Positions 1 to 4,781 of a DNA stretch of 9,766 bases are shown piece by piece (the stretch's first letter is position 1; each line of letters begins with the position of its first letter). The stretch comes from Salinirussus sp. (GTDB taxonomy: Archaea > Halobacteriota > Halobacteria > Halobacteriales > Haloarculaceae), in contig JAQCNN010000284.1 in NCBI GenBank assembly GCA_028275005.1, positions 1-9,766 of the forward strand. Reading direction: 5' to 3'. Made by a program: the position numbers and the translations under genes. Below the pieces are notes generated by a model, which was not told the origin of the DNA, did not search any database, and saw nothing but the letters and a program-made list of their open reading frames with translations.

Positions 1-161
1 AAGCCCTCCGCGTCACCGTCGTACGCCCAGAACAGCGGCACCGCTCGCTCGGCGGCCGGGACCACTGTCTCCATCTCGATCCGCCCGGTCTGCCCGGTTG
101 TCAGGACCCGACCCAGTTCGAACTCGCGTGCGGCCATCTCCAGTTCCACGATAACGCTCAT
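1..161 (-). CDS. Bacterio-opsin activator (Bat)-like HTH regulator, N-terminal fragment
   Basis: Reading the minus strand from the ATG at 161-159 gives 53 codons beginning MSVIVELEMAAREFELGRVL and continuing through ETVVPAAERAVPLFWAYDGD before the window edge. This is the usual N-terminal strand of the large haloarchaeal family of Bat-like regulators, which in full length carry a central sensor-like domain and a C-terminal HTH_10 DNA-binding domain of about 210-230 residues. Only the N-terminal part is present, so neither the HTH nor the target can be judged. No strong TATA box sits at the leaderless distance upstream. An inverted repeat at 205-224 lies 44-63 bases before the start and could be a control site. 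Family membership is recalled from typical sequences, not searched; the start is well supported because the similarity begins at this methionine. Confidence 0.75.
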   Translation of the reverse strand, partial: MSVIVELEMAAREFELGRVLTTGQTGRIEMETVVPAAERAVPLFWAYDGDAEG

Positions 162-186
162 TAGCGGCTGTATTGGTCTTTCTCAG

Positions 187-224
187 CCAAGCCTCAAAGT
201 CTGATAGCTTGGTATGCGAAGCTA
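187..224. repeat. Two overlapping inverted repeats upstream of the Bat-like gene
   Basis: CCAAGC (187-192) is complementary to GCTTGG (207-212) across 14 bases. TAGCTT (205-210) is complementary to AAGCTA (219-224) across 8 bases. The two share GCTT at 207-210, so as RNA hairpins they would exclude each other. As DNA, the second one is a 20-base dyad of the size bound by a dimeric HTH regulator. It lies 44-63 bases upstream of the Bat-like start, so autoregulation is possible. This is inference from symmetry alone. Confidence 0.4.
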
Positions 225-284
225 CTACACTACGACTGAAATGTCTGTCGACTGATTAAACCGGGCTGATAGATGTCGCCGGAT

Positions 285-303
285 TCGCCCTCGCCGAGGG
301 CGA
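285..303. repeat. Perfect 8-bp stem-loop
   Basis: TCGCCCTC (285-292) pairs with GAGGGCGA (296-303) around a GCC loop. The hairpin is flanked by a direct copy of CGGATTCG (280-287 and 304-311), so the first copy runs into the stem. It lies in the non-coding region and has no T-tract on either side, so it is not an obvious terminator. High GC makes short stems likely by chance, but 8 perfect pairs with a 3-base loop is stronger than background. Confidence 0.4.
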
Positions 304-405
304 CGGATTCGACGAACGTCCAAAGTCCGCGCGCCGGGTCGGCGCCAACTTACACCTTGTATACCAGGCTAGCCGCCAGTTCTTTGTGTATGATGGCCCA
401 ATACT

Positions 406-423
406 TTATACGGACCTGTATAC
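406..423. promoter_or_regulatory. TATAC-N6-GTATA dyad with TATA-like core, candidate promoter or operator
   Basis: TATAC (407-411) and GTATA (418-422) form an exact inverted repeat, and the second arm extends to the palindrome GTATAC (418-423). A second GTATAC lies 59 bases upstream at 359-364. The sequence CTTTATAC (404-411) also resembles a haloarchaeal TATA box. If used for the small gene at 497, it would give a leader of roughly 60 bases. A weaker TATA-like element, GATACAC (474-480), lies nearer that gene, about 20 bases before the ATG. Confidence 0.35.
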
Positions 424-496
424 TTGCGGTTACGACCCCGGGTATGTGACACTCTTCCGGCGTAACGCGAGTCGATACACGATCCGGGCATATCAA

Positions 497-673
497 ATGG
501 CACCCGACATCACCGACGTAACTGACAAAGAGACGTTCGACAGCGCCCTCACGGCGCTGATACAGACCGCACATCAAAACGACGTGCCCGTCGACGGCGG
601 CTGGGAGGTAGCGGGCCGCGGCGACGTTCCGGCCTGGGACGTGGTCGTGACTGCCGTCGAACCCGACAGCTAA
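497..673 (+). CDS. Small acidic haloarchaeal protein of unknown function (58 aa)
   Basis: The product starts MAPDITDVTDKETF, contains a central VPVDGGWEVAG segment and ends DVVVTAVEPDS. It is acidic and soluble, with no membrane segment or cysteine pair. I recall similar haloarchaeal proteins of about 60 residues with a short N-terminal helix, a Gly-Gly-Trp-Glu centre and a C-terminal beta strand, but I cannot name the family or assign a function. I chose the ATG at 497 rather than the in-frame GTG at 386: the intervening 37 codons are basic to neutral, rich in Tyr and Arg, and have A/T third positions unlike real genes here. The stop codon (671-673) overlaps the stop of the convergent kinase gene (670-672). 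Confidence 0.7.
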   Translation: MAPDITDVTDKETFDSALTALIQTAHQNDVPVDGGWEVAGRGDVPAWDVVVTAVEPDS

Positions 674-1746
674 CTCCGGTCCGTCTCGTCCGCGCCGGCG
701 ACCGACAGTTCGACCACGAACACCGCACCCTCCTTGCCGTCCTCGACCCACACGTCCCCGCGGTAGGTGTCCACCAGGGTCTGGACGAGATACAGCCCGA
801 GCCCCGCCCCGTCGCTCTCGAGCCCTTTCTCGCCTTTCCCGAATATCGCCTCCTTGCGGCTGTCGGGCACGCCGGGGCCGTTGTCGGCGACCCGGATGCG
901 GACCGACCCCTCGCCCGTCTCGACCGAGACCGTCACCTCCGGGACCGCACTGTCGTTGTGCTGGATGGCGTTTTTGATCGGGTTCCGCAGGAGGGAGCCG
1001 AGCATGTCGTCGGCCAGCACCGACACCGAGGGGACCGTGCCGTCGACGGTGACCAGCGCCTCGGGGTATGCCGACCGGACCTCGTCGAGTTCCCGGTCCA
1101 GGGCCGCCTGGATGTCGGTCGGCTGGCGTCGCCCGTCGGTCGTCAACATCACCTCGGCCACGTCCCGGGCGGTCCGGGTGATGTCCACCGCGTGGTCGGC
1201 CCGGTCGCGCAGTGTCTCGACGTACTCCTGGCCCTCCTCGTCGACCTCCTCGGCCAGTAGCTCCCCGTACGCGGTGACCACCTGGAGGTCGTTGCGGATG
1301 TCGTGGCGCAACACCTCGTTGAGCAGCCGGAGACTGTCCCGCTGTTCCTCCAGGCGCTCCGTCGACTGGACGTGCCCGCTGATATCCCGGCTCGTGATGA
1401 TATACCCCTCCAGTGGCCCCGCCGTGTCCGCGACCCGCCCTGTCATCGACAGCCAGACCCACCCCCCGTCGCTCGTCCGGAACCGAAACTCGAGCTCCGC
1501 GTCGCCCTCGCCGACGAGGGCGTCGAACCGACCCCCGACGCGGTCCCGGTCCTCGGGGTGGACGTACTCAAGGAAGTCCTCCCCGCGCAGTTCCTCGGGG
1601 CGCCACCCTGTGACGCGCTCGGAACTCGGGGACCGGTAGCGCACCGTCCCGTCGGTCCCGGTGACGGTGATGACGTCGGAGGTGTGGCCGAGTAGTGCCC
1701 GGTACTGCTCGGCCGTCAGTTCACTCGGCGGCAGTTCCTCTCCCAT
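670..1746 (-). CDS. PAS-domain sensor histidine kinase
   Basis: This 358-residue cytoplasmic two-component kinase has no membrane segment. A PAS domain with its PAC extension covers about residues 12-125 (the PAC strand ends GYIITSRDISG). A short helix leads to the dimerisation/phosphoacceptor helix LLNEVLRHDIRND, in which His148 is the expected phosphorylation site. The ATP-binding domain follows: N-box with Asn255 and Asn259, G1 box DNGPG (288-292), F-box IFGKGEKG (301-308) and G2 box GAGLGL (313-318). All key residues are present. The N-box reads RNPIKNAIQHND, with Pro where Leu is usual. No response regulator is adjacent, as is common for haloarchaeal orphan kinases, so signal and partner are unknown. 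A TATA-like box sits about 29 bases before the ATG. Confidence 0.93.
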   Translation of the reverse strand: MGEELPPSELTAEQYRALLGHTSDVITVTGTDGTVRYRSPSSERVTGWRPEELRGEDFLEYVHPEDRDRVGGRFDALVGEGDAELEFRFRTSDGGWVWLSMTGRVADTAGPLEGYIITSRDISGHVQSTERLEEQRDSLRLLNEVLRHDIRNDLQVVTAYGELLAEEVDEEGQEYVETLRDRADHAVDITRTARDVAEVMLTTDGRRQPTDIQAALDRELDEVRSAYPEALVTVDGTVPSVSVLADDMLGSLLRNPIKNAIQHNDSAVPEVTVSVETGEGSVRIRVADNGPGVPDSRKEAIFGKGEKGLESDGAGLGLYLVQTLVDTYRGDVWVEDGKEGAVFVVELSVAGADETDRS

Positions 1747-1770
1747 CTTAGCTACCGTACACTGTCAGGG

Positions 1771-1779
1771 GGTAAATAA
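1771..1779 (-). promoter_or_regulatory. TATA box of the histidine kinase gene
   Basis: On the minus strand the sequence reads TTATTTACC, centred about 29 bases upstream of the ATG at 1746. This spacing fits a transcript that begins at or very near the start codon. No Shine-Dalgarno-like sequence precedes the ATG. Confidence 0.6.
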
Positions 1780-1810
1780 GGCGCGCAAGCCCGCTGAGCC
1801 CGACCAGCGG

Positions 1811-1835
1811 CAGCGCCAGGCGGGCGCCGGCGCTG
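1811..1835. repeat. 7-bp stem-loop between aceA and the kinase gene
   Basis: CAGCGCC (1811-1817) pairs with GGCGCTG (1829-1835) around an 11-base loop. It lies just past the T-tract that follows aceA (minus-strand direction) and upstream of the kinase promoter. It might protect the aceA 3' end or be chance pairing in GC-rich DNA. Confidence 0.3.
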
Positions 1836-1850
1836 TCCGGTCACACACGC

Positions 1851-1856
1851 AAAAAA
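1851..1856 (-). terminator. T-tract terminator of aceA
   Basis: Six consecutive T residues on the minus strand lie about 19-24 bases beyond the aceA stop codon at 1875-1877, in otherwise GC-rich sequence. Archaeal polymerase terminates at such U-tracts without needing a hairpin. A stem-loop at 1811-1835 lies just downstream. Confidence 0.5.
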
Positions 1857-1874
1857 TCGAACGGGGTGCGGTCG

Positions 1875-2945
1875 TCAGTCGTCGTCGGTCTCGCTGGTCA
1901 GCACGGAGTCGCCCTCCTCGGTGAAGCCGGCGGAGTCCTCCTGACGAGCCTGGGCGTCGGGGTCGAACTGCGCCTCGATCTCCTGGAACCGCGGGACGAA
2001 GGAGAGTTCGTGGTGGCTCTCGGTCGGGTGCCCCAGATACCGGTCCTCGAGGTCGAACTGGGCCTGCTCGGCGTTCTCGGCGATGTTGGAGAAGTCCTCG
2101 TAGACCGAGTGGGCGCCGGAGTGCAGGGCGTACAGGGTGATGAAGATGTACTTGTAGCCCATGTTGCCGAGTTCCTCGAAGGTGAGCGGGTCCTCCTCCT
2201 CGCTCCAGGCGAAACTGGAGGAGTAGTTGAACGCCAGCTTCACGTCGGGGTGGGTCTCGTGGATGGTCTCGGCGTAGTTGACGGCGTCCTCGCGGGAGGG
2301 GTCGGGCATCTCGGGCCAGACCAGGTCGACGCCGGCGTCGGCGTAGAGCCGGCCACGCTCGAGGTGTTCCTCCCAGTCACCGTTTGCCGAGCCGTAGGCG
2401 TCGGTCCGGGCGATGACCACGGTGTCCTCGTCCTGCTTGGCGTCGACCGCGGCCGAGAACCGGGCAACAGCGTCCTCACGGGAGACGATCTCCTTGCCGG
2501 CGATGTGCCCACACCGCTTTGGCGTTGTCTGGTCCTCGATGTGGACCGCGGCCACGCCGGCCTTCTCGTACTCGCGGACGGCCCGGCGGACGTTGTGGAC
2601 GCCGCCGTAGCCGGTGTCACAGTCGGCGATGATCGGCAGGTTCGTCGCCTCGACCTGTCGCTTCGCGTTCTCGACCATCTCGTCCATCGTCACCATCTCC
2701 AGGTCCGGGAAGCCAAACTGGCCAAGCACCGTCGAGTACCCCGACATGTAGACGGCGTCGAGGTCGGCCATCTCGGCCAGCCGGGCGTCCAGCGCGTGGT
2801 AGGTGCCCGGCGCGAAGACGTAGTCCTGGCTGTTCAGCATGTCCCGGAACTCCCGTGCCGCGTCGTTGTTCACGTCGCGGATGTAGGGGTCCGTGCTCTT
2901 TACTCGGCTCGCAACTTCGTCCGTTCCGGAATCGTCCTGTGTCAT
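1875..2945 (-). CDS. aceA: Isocitrate lyase
   Basis: This enzyme cleaves isocitrate to glyoxylate and succinate, the first step of the glyoxylate bypass, in the cytoplasm. The 356-residue product has the lyase signature KRCGH (143-147 from the ATG at 2945), with the catalytic cysteine, and the metal-binding DCDTGYGG region (108-115). The stretches AFNYSSSFAW (about 238-247) and MGYKYIFITL match isocitrate lyase rather than the shorter methylisocitrate lyases. It is shorter than the 430-residue bacterial enzyme, as is typical for haloarchaea. An in-frame GTG at 2984 would add 13 residues poor in acidic amino acids; I prefer the ATG because the acidic MTQDDSGTDE begins there. No malate synthase gene is adjacent. 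A strong palindrome and TATA-like sequences lie upstream, and a T-tract follows. Confidence 0.93.
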   Translation of the reverse strand: MTQDDSGTDEVASRVKSTDPYIRDVNNDAAREFRDMLNSQDYVFAPGTYHALDARLAEMADLDAVYMSGYSTVLGQFGFPDLEMVTMDEMVENAKRQVEATNLPIIADCDTGYGGVHNVRRAVREYEKAGVAAVHIEDQTTPKRCGHIAGKEIVSREDAVARFSAAVDAKQDEDTVVIARTDAYGSANGDWEEHLERGRLYADAGVDLVWPEMPDPSREDAVNYAETIHETHPDVKLAFNYSSSFAWSEEEDPLTFEELGNMGYKYIFITLYALHSGAHSVYEDFSNIAENAEQAQFDLEDRYLGHPTESHHELSFVPRFQEIEAQFDPDAQARQEDSAGFTEEGDSVLTSETDDD

Positions 2946-3012
2946 TGGTTGAGAGACCGCATTTGGGCCGCGCGTCTGATGCACTTTGGCGAAACCCCCC
3001 GCGGGTGAAAAA

Positions 3013-3034
3013 CGTTATGAACTTTTATGATAAT
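3013..3034 (-). promoter_or_regulatory. AT-rich promoter region of aceA
   Basis: The minus strand over this stretch contains TATTATCATAAAAG followed by TCATAACG, the only AT-rich block between the palindrome at 3041-3072 and aceA. A TATA box here would start transcription at about 2990-3005, leaving a leader of about 45-60 bases before the ATG at 2945, or a very short one before the alternative GTG at 2984. The exact box cannot be fixed by eye. Confidence 0.5.
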
Positions 3035-3040
3035 ACGTTG

Positions 3041-3072
3041 CACACCCGATCTAGGGTCCTAGATCGTGTGTG
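3041..3072. promoter_or_regulatory. 32-base near-perfect palindrome, candidate aceA operator
   Basis: CACACCCGATCTAGG (3041-3055) and CCTAGATCGTGTGTG (3058-3072) are reverse complements with one mismatch (3046 against 3067), separated by GT. The inner 9 bp of each arm are exact and contain CTAG and GATC. It lies just upstream of the AT-rich aceA promoter block and 54 bases beyond the dehydrogenase stop codon. The minus strand has no T-run immediately after it, so I favour a regulator-binding site over a terminator, but an RNA hairpin remains possible. Confidence 0.6.
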
Positions 3073-3125
3073 GTTCTCTCTCGTGGGTCTCGGTCTCGTA
3101 ACCGGTGATCCGGCGCGCTCGCCGC

Positions 3126-3902
3126 TTAGCTACGGTTGTACCCGCCGTTGACGCTGAGCACCCGGCCGGTGACCCAGGCGGCGGCGTCGCTACAGAGGAA
3201 GGTGACAGCGTCGGCGATATCCTCGGGCTCGCCCAGTCGCTCCAGGGCGTAGCTCTCGAGGATCTTCTCCTCGTACTCCTTGATCCACTCCTCGGTTGCG
3301 GGCGTGCGGGTCGTCCCCGGCGAGACACAGTTGACCCGGACGCCGTCCTCGCCGACCTCCTGGGAGACGGTCCCGGTGAAGGAGACGTTTGCGGCCTTTG
3401 CGGCGCCGTAGACCGGGAGCCCGGGGTCGTTGCCCTTGTATGAGTCACTGGCAAAGTTGACGATAGCGCCCTCGCCGCGCTCGGTCATGTGTGGCAGGAC
3501 GGCGTGGGTACAGTTCATCGTCCCGTAGAAACAGACCTCGACGGCGGTGTCCCACTCCTCCGGGTCGGACTCCATGAAACTCGGCGCCGGGGTGCCGACG
3601 CCCGCGTTGTTGACGAGACAGTCGACCGCGCCGAAGGCCTCGACGGCCGTCTCGACCATCGCCTCGGCGTCCTCGTACTCGGTGACGTCACACTCGATGC
3701 CGACGGCGTCGACACCGTACTCCTCGGCGACCGCCGCGGCGGTCTGCTGTGCTTCCTCCACCTGGACGTCCGCGACCCCGACGTCCGCGCCGCTGGCCGC
3801 GAAGGACTCACAGATCGCCTTCCCGATACCCTGTGCGCCGCCGGTGACGACGGCGGCCTGTCCGGTAAAGTCGACCTTCTCTCCGACGCTGTGTTCACGC
3901 AT
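3126..3902 (-). CDS. Short-chain dehydrogenase/reductase (SDR family)
   Basis: This 258-residue classical SDR is a cytoplasmic NAD(P)-dependent oxidoreductase with one Rossmann domain. Visible motifs are the cofactor loop TGGAQGIG (20-27), DV at 72-73 after the fourth strand, NNAG (98-101), the catalytic Ser at 152 or 154, and YxxxK as Tyr165-Lys169, followed by the SPG turn (194-196). The C-terminal TGRVLSVNGGY is typical. Asp45, near the end of the second strand, suggests NAD(H), though this is tentative. The position that normally holds the fourth catalytic residue, Asn in 'VNL', is Cys124 (VEVCFYGTMNCT). The substrate cannot be inferred from sequence. A leaderless-type promoter lies upstream inside a dyad. 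The gene has the same orientation as aceA but is separated by 180 bases that include a palindrome. Confidence 0.93.
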   Translation of the reverse strand: MREHSVGEKVDFTGQAAVVTGGAQGIGKAICESFAASGADVGVADVQVEEAQQTAAAVAEEYGVDAVGIECDVTEYEDAEAMVETAVEAFGAVDCLVNNAGVGTPAPSFMESDPEEWDTAVEVCFYGTMNCTHAVLPHMTERGEGAIVNFASDSYKGNDPGLPVYGAAKAANVSFTGTVSQEVGEDGVRVNCVSPGTTRTPATEEWIKEYEEKILESYALERLGEPEDIADAVTFLCSDAAAWVTGRVLSVNGGYNRS

Positions 3903-3916
3903 ACCCCAACATCACC

Positions 3917-3940
3917 GGGCGGTGTCTAATAAAACCGCCC
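3917..3940 (-). promoter_or_regulatory. SDR promoter with TATA box inside an inverted repeat
   Basis: GGGCGGT (3917-3923) and ACCGCCC (3934-3940) are exact reverse complements, 10 bases apart. The minus-strand TATA-like box TTTTATTA (3934-3927) lies between them, centred about 28 bases upstream of the ATG at 3902, the right place for a leaderless transcript. The outer arm overlaps the expected TFB-recognition element and the inner arm lies between the TATA box and the start site, a geometry typical of repressor operators. Confidence 0.6.
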
Positions 3941-4003
3941 CGTCCCGGTCAGTACGCGACCGTCTCCTTTTCCCGCGAGGGCTGTCCCCTCACTCAGCCG
4001 GCC

Positions 4004-4735
4004 TCACCCCGCATCGCCGTCGGGTGCAACGACCGTGTTTCGCAGGGTCCCGACCCCCTCGTAGGTGATGGCCATCTCCTCACCGGGCGCCACCAGGCCG
4101 GGGTTGGCAGGGCTGCCAAAGGAGATCACGTCACCGGGCTGGAAGGTGTACCGCTCGGAGAGAAAACTAATAGTTTCGTACGGGTCGAAGATCATCCAGT
4201 CGGTCGTGGCGTCCTGCCGGAGTTCGCCGCCGACGTACGTCTCGATGTCGACCCCCCGGGGGTCGATGTCGGTCTCGATGACCGGCCCAAGCGGCGCCGA
4301 CCCGTCGAAGGCCTTCCGGGCGGTGCGCCGCTCCTGGTCGAGGGCGTCTAAGTCGTTCAGCACCGTCCACCCGCGCAGGGCGTCCCGGACCGCTGTCTCC
4401 CCCGTCAGGTCCGTACACTCCTCGTCGATGACGGCGGCGAGCTCCCCGGCGTAGGTGAGTTCCTCGGTCCACTCCGGGTAGACGACCGGCTCACCTGGGT
4501 GCTGTAGCGAGACCGCGGGCTTGATGAACCAGTCGGGCCGGTCGGGGACCTCGTAGTCCATCTGGTCGATCTTCTCGGCGAAGTTCCGCCCGACGCAGTA
4601 GAAGGTCCCCGGCTCACAGGGCGCGAGCAGCTCCTCGGTCCCGACCTCGTAGCTGCCGGTCTCGGTGTGGAGCGTGCCGCTGTTGTACTCCCCGGTGACG
4701 ACCCCCTCGGGGGTCTTTGCGCGCGCGAGTTTCAT
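4004..4735 (-). CDS. Fumarylacetoacetate hydrolase-family protein with altered active site
   Basis: This 243-residue protein has the fold signatures of the FAH superfamily: CVGRNFAEKI (47-56), KPAVSLQ, GELAAVI (97-103), WTVLNDLDALD (123-133), KAFDGSAPLGP (141-151), GELRQDATTDWMIF (170-183) and PGDVISFGSPANPG (200-213). Members hydrolyse or decarboxylate 2,4-dioxo acids with a Mg ion held by Glu-x-Glu and Asp. Here only Glu98 and Asp128 remain; the first Glu is Ala96, and the His and Glu of the usual NYxxHxxE motif are Lys55 and Gln58. Activity is therefore uncertain or altered. The cation transporter gene ends 46 bases upstream on the same strand, and a weak TATA-like CCTAAACG lies about 28 bases before the start. 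With the neighbouring SDR it could serve a dioxo-acid pathway, but this is speculative. Confidence 0.88.
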   Translation of the reverse strand: MKLARAKTPEGVVTGEYNSGTLHTETGSYEVGTEELLAPCEPGTFYCVGRNFAEKIDQMDYEVPDRPDWFIKPAVSLQHPGEPVVYPEWTEELTYAGELAAVIDEECTDLTGETAVRDALRGWTVLNDLDALDQERRTARKAFDGSAPLGPVIETDIDPRGVDIETYVGGELRQDATTDWMIFDPYETISFLSERYTFQPGDVISFGSPANPGLVAPGEEMAITYEGVGTLRNTVVAPDGDAG

Positions 4736-4757
4736 GCGCCGGGTTCGGGGACCGGGC

Positions 4758-4766
4758 GTTTAGGCG
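4758..4766 (-). promoter_or_regulatory. Weak TATA-like box of the FAH-family gene
   Basis: The minus strand reads CCTAAACG within otherwise GC-rich sequence, centred about 28 bases upstream of the ATG at 4735. This fits leaderless initiation. The match is weak, and co-transcription with the cation transporter gene 46 bases upstream is an alternative. Confidence 0.35.
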
Positions 4767-4781
4767 CTCCGACTCGCCGGC

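Larger units (their letters stand above)
162..496. other. 335-base intergenic region with several inverted repeats
   Basis: This stretch separates the start of the Bat-like gene from the small plus-strand gene. It is visibly richer in A and T than the rest of the window, except for a GC-rich patch at about 272-349. It holds overlapping inverted repeats at 187-224, a direct repeat CGACTGA (233-239 and 249-255), an 8-bp stem with a 3-base loop (285-303), and two GTATAC palindromes (359-364 and 418-423). No tRNA or other known RNA was recognised. The frame of the downstream small gene stays open from 260, but it has only a GTG at 386 and A/T-rich third codon positions between about 350 and 496, so I do not treat it as coding. 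Confidence 0.6.

Noticed and set aside
273..449. Plus-strand 58-codon frame starting MSPDSPSP
   Set aside because: Its product is Ser/Pro/Thr-rich, its second half uses A/T-rich codons, and it has no promoter at the right distance.
386..496. Upstream extension of the small gene from GTG 386
   Set aside because: The 37 added residues are Tyr/Arg-rich and not acidic, third codon positions are A/T-rich, and the region contains palindromes better read as regulatory DNA.
1866..3008. Long plus-strand open frame of 380 codons opposite aceA
   Set aside because: It is the antisense of a clear isocitrate lyase; the absence of stops follows from the G/C third positions of the real gene, and its sequence is a low-complexity Val/Gly/Leu/Arg mix without any motif.
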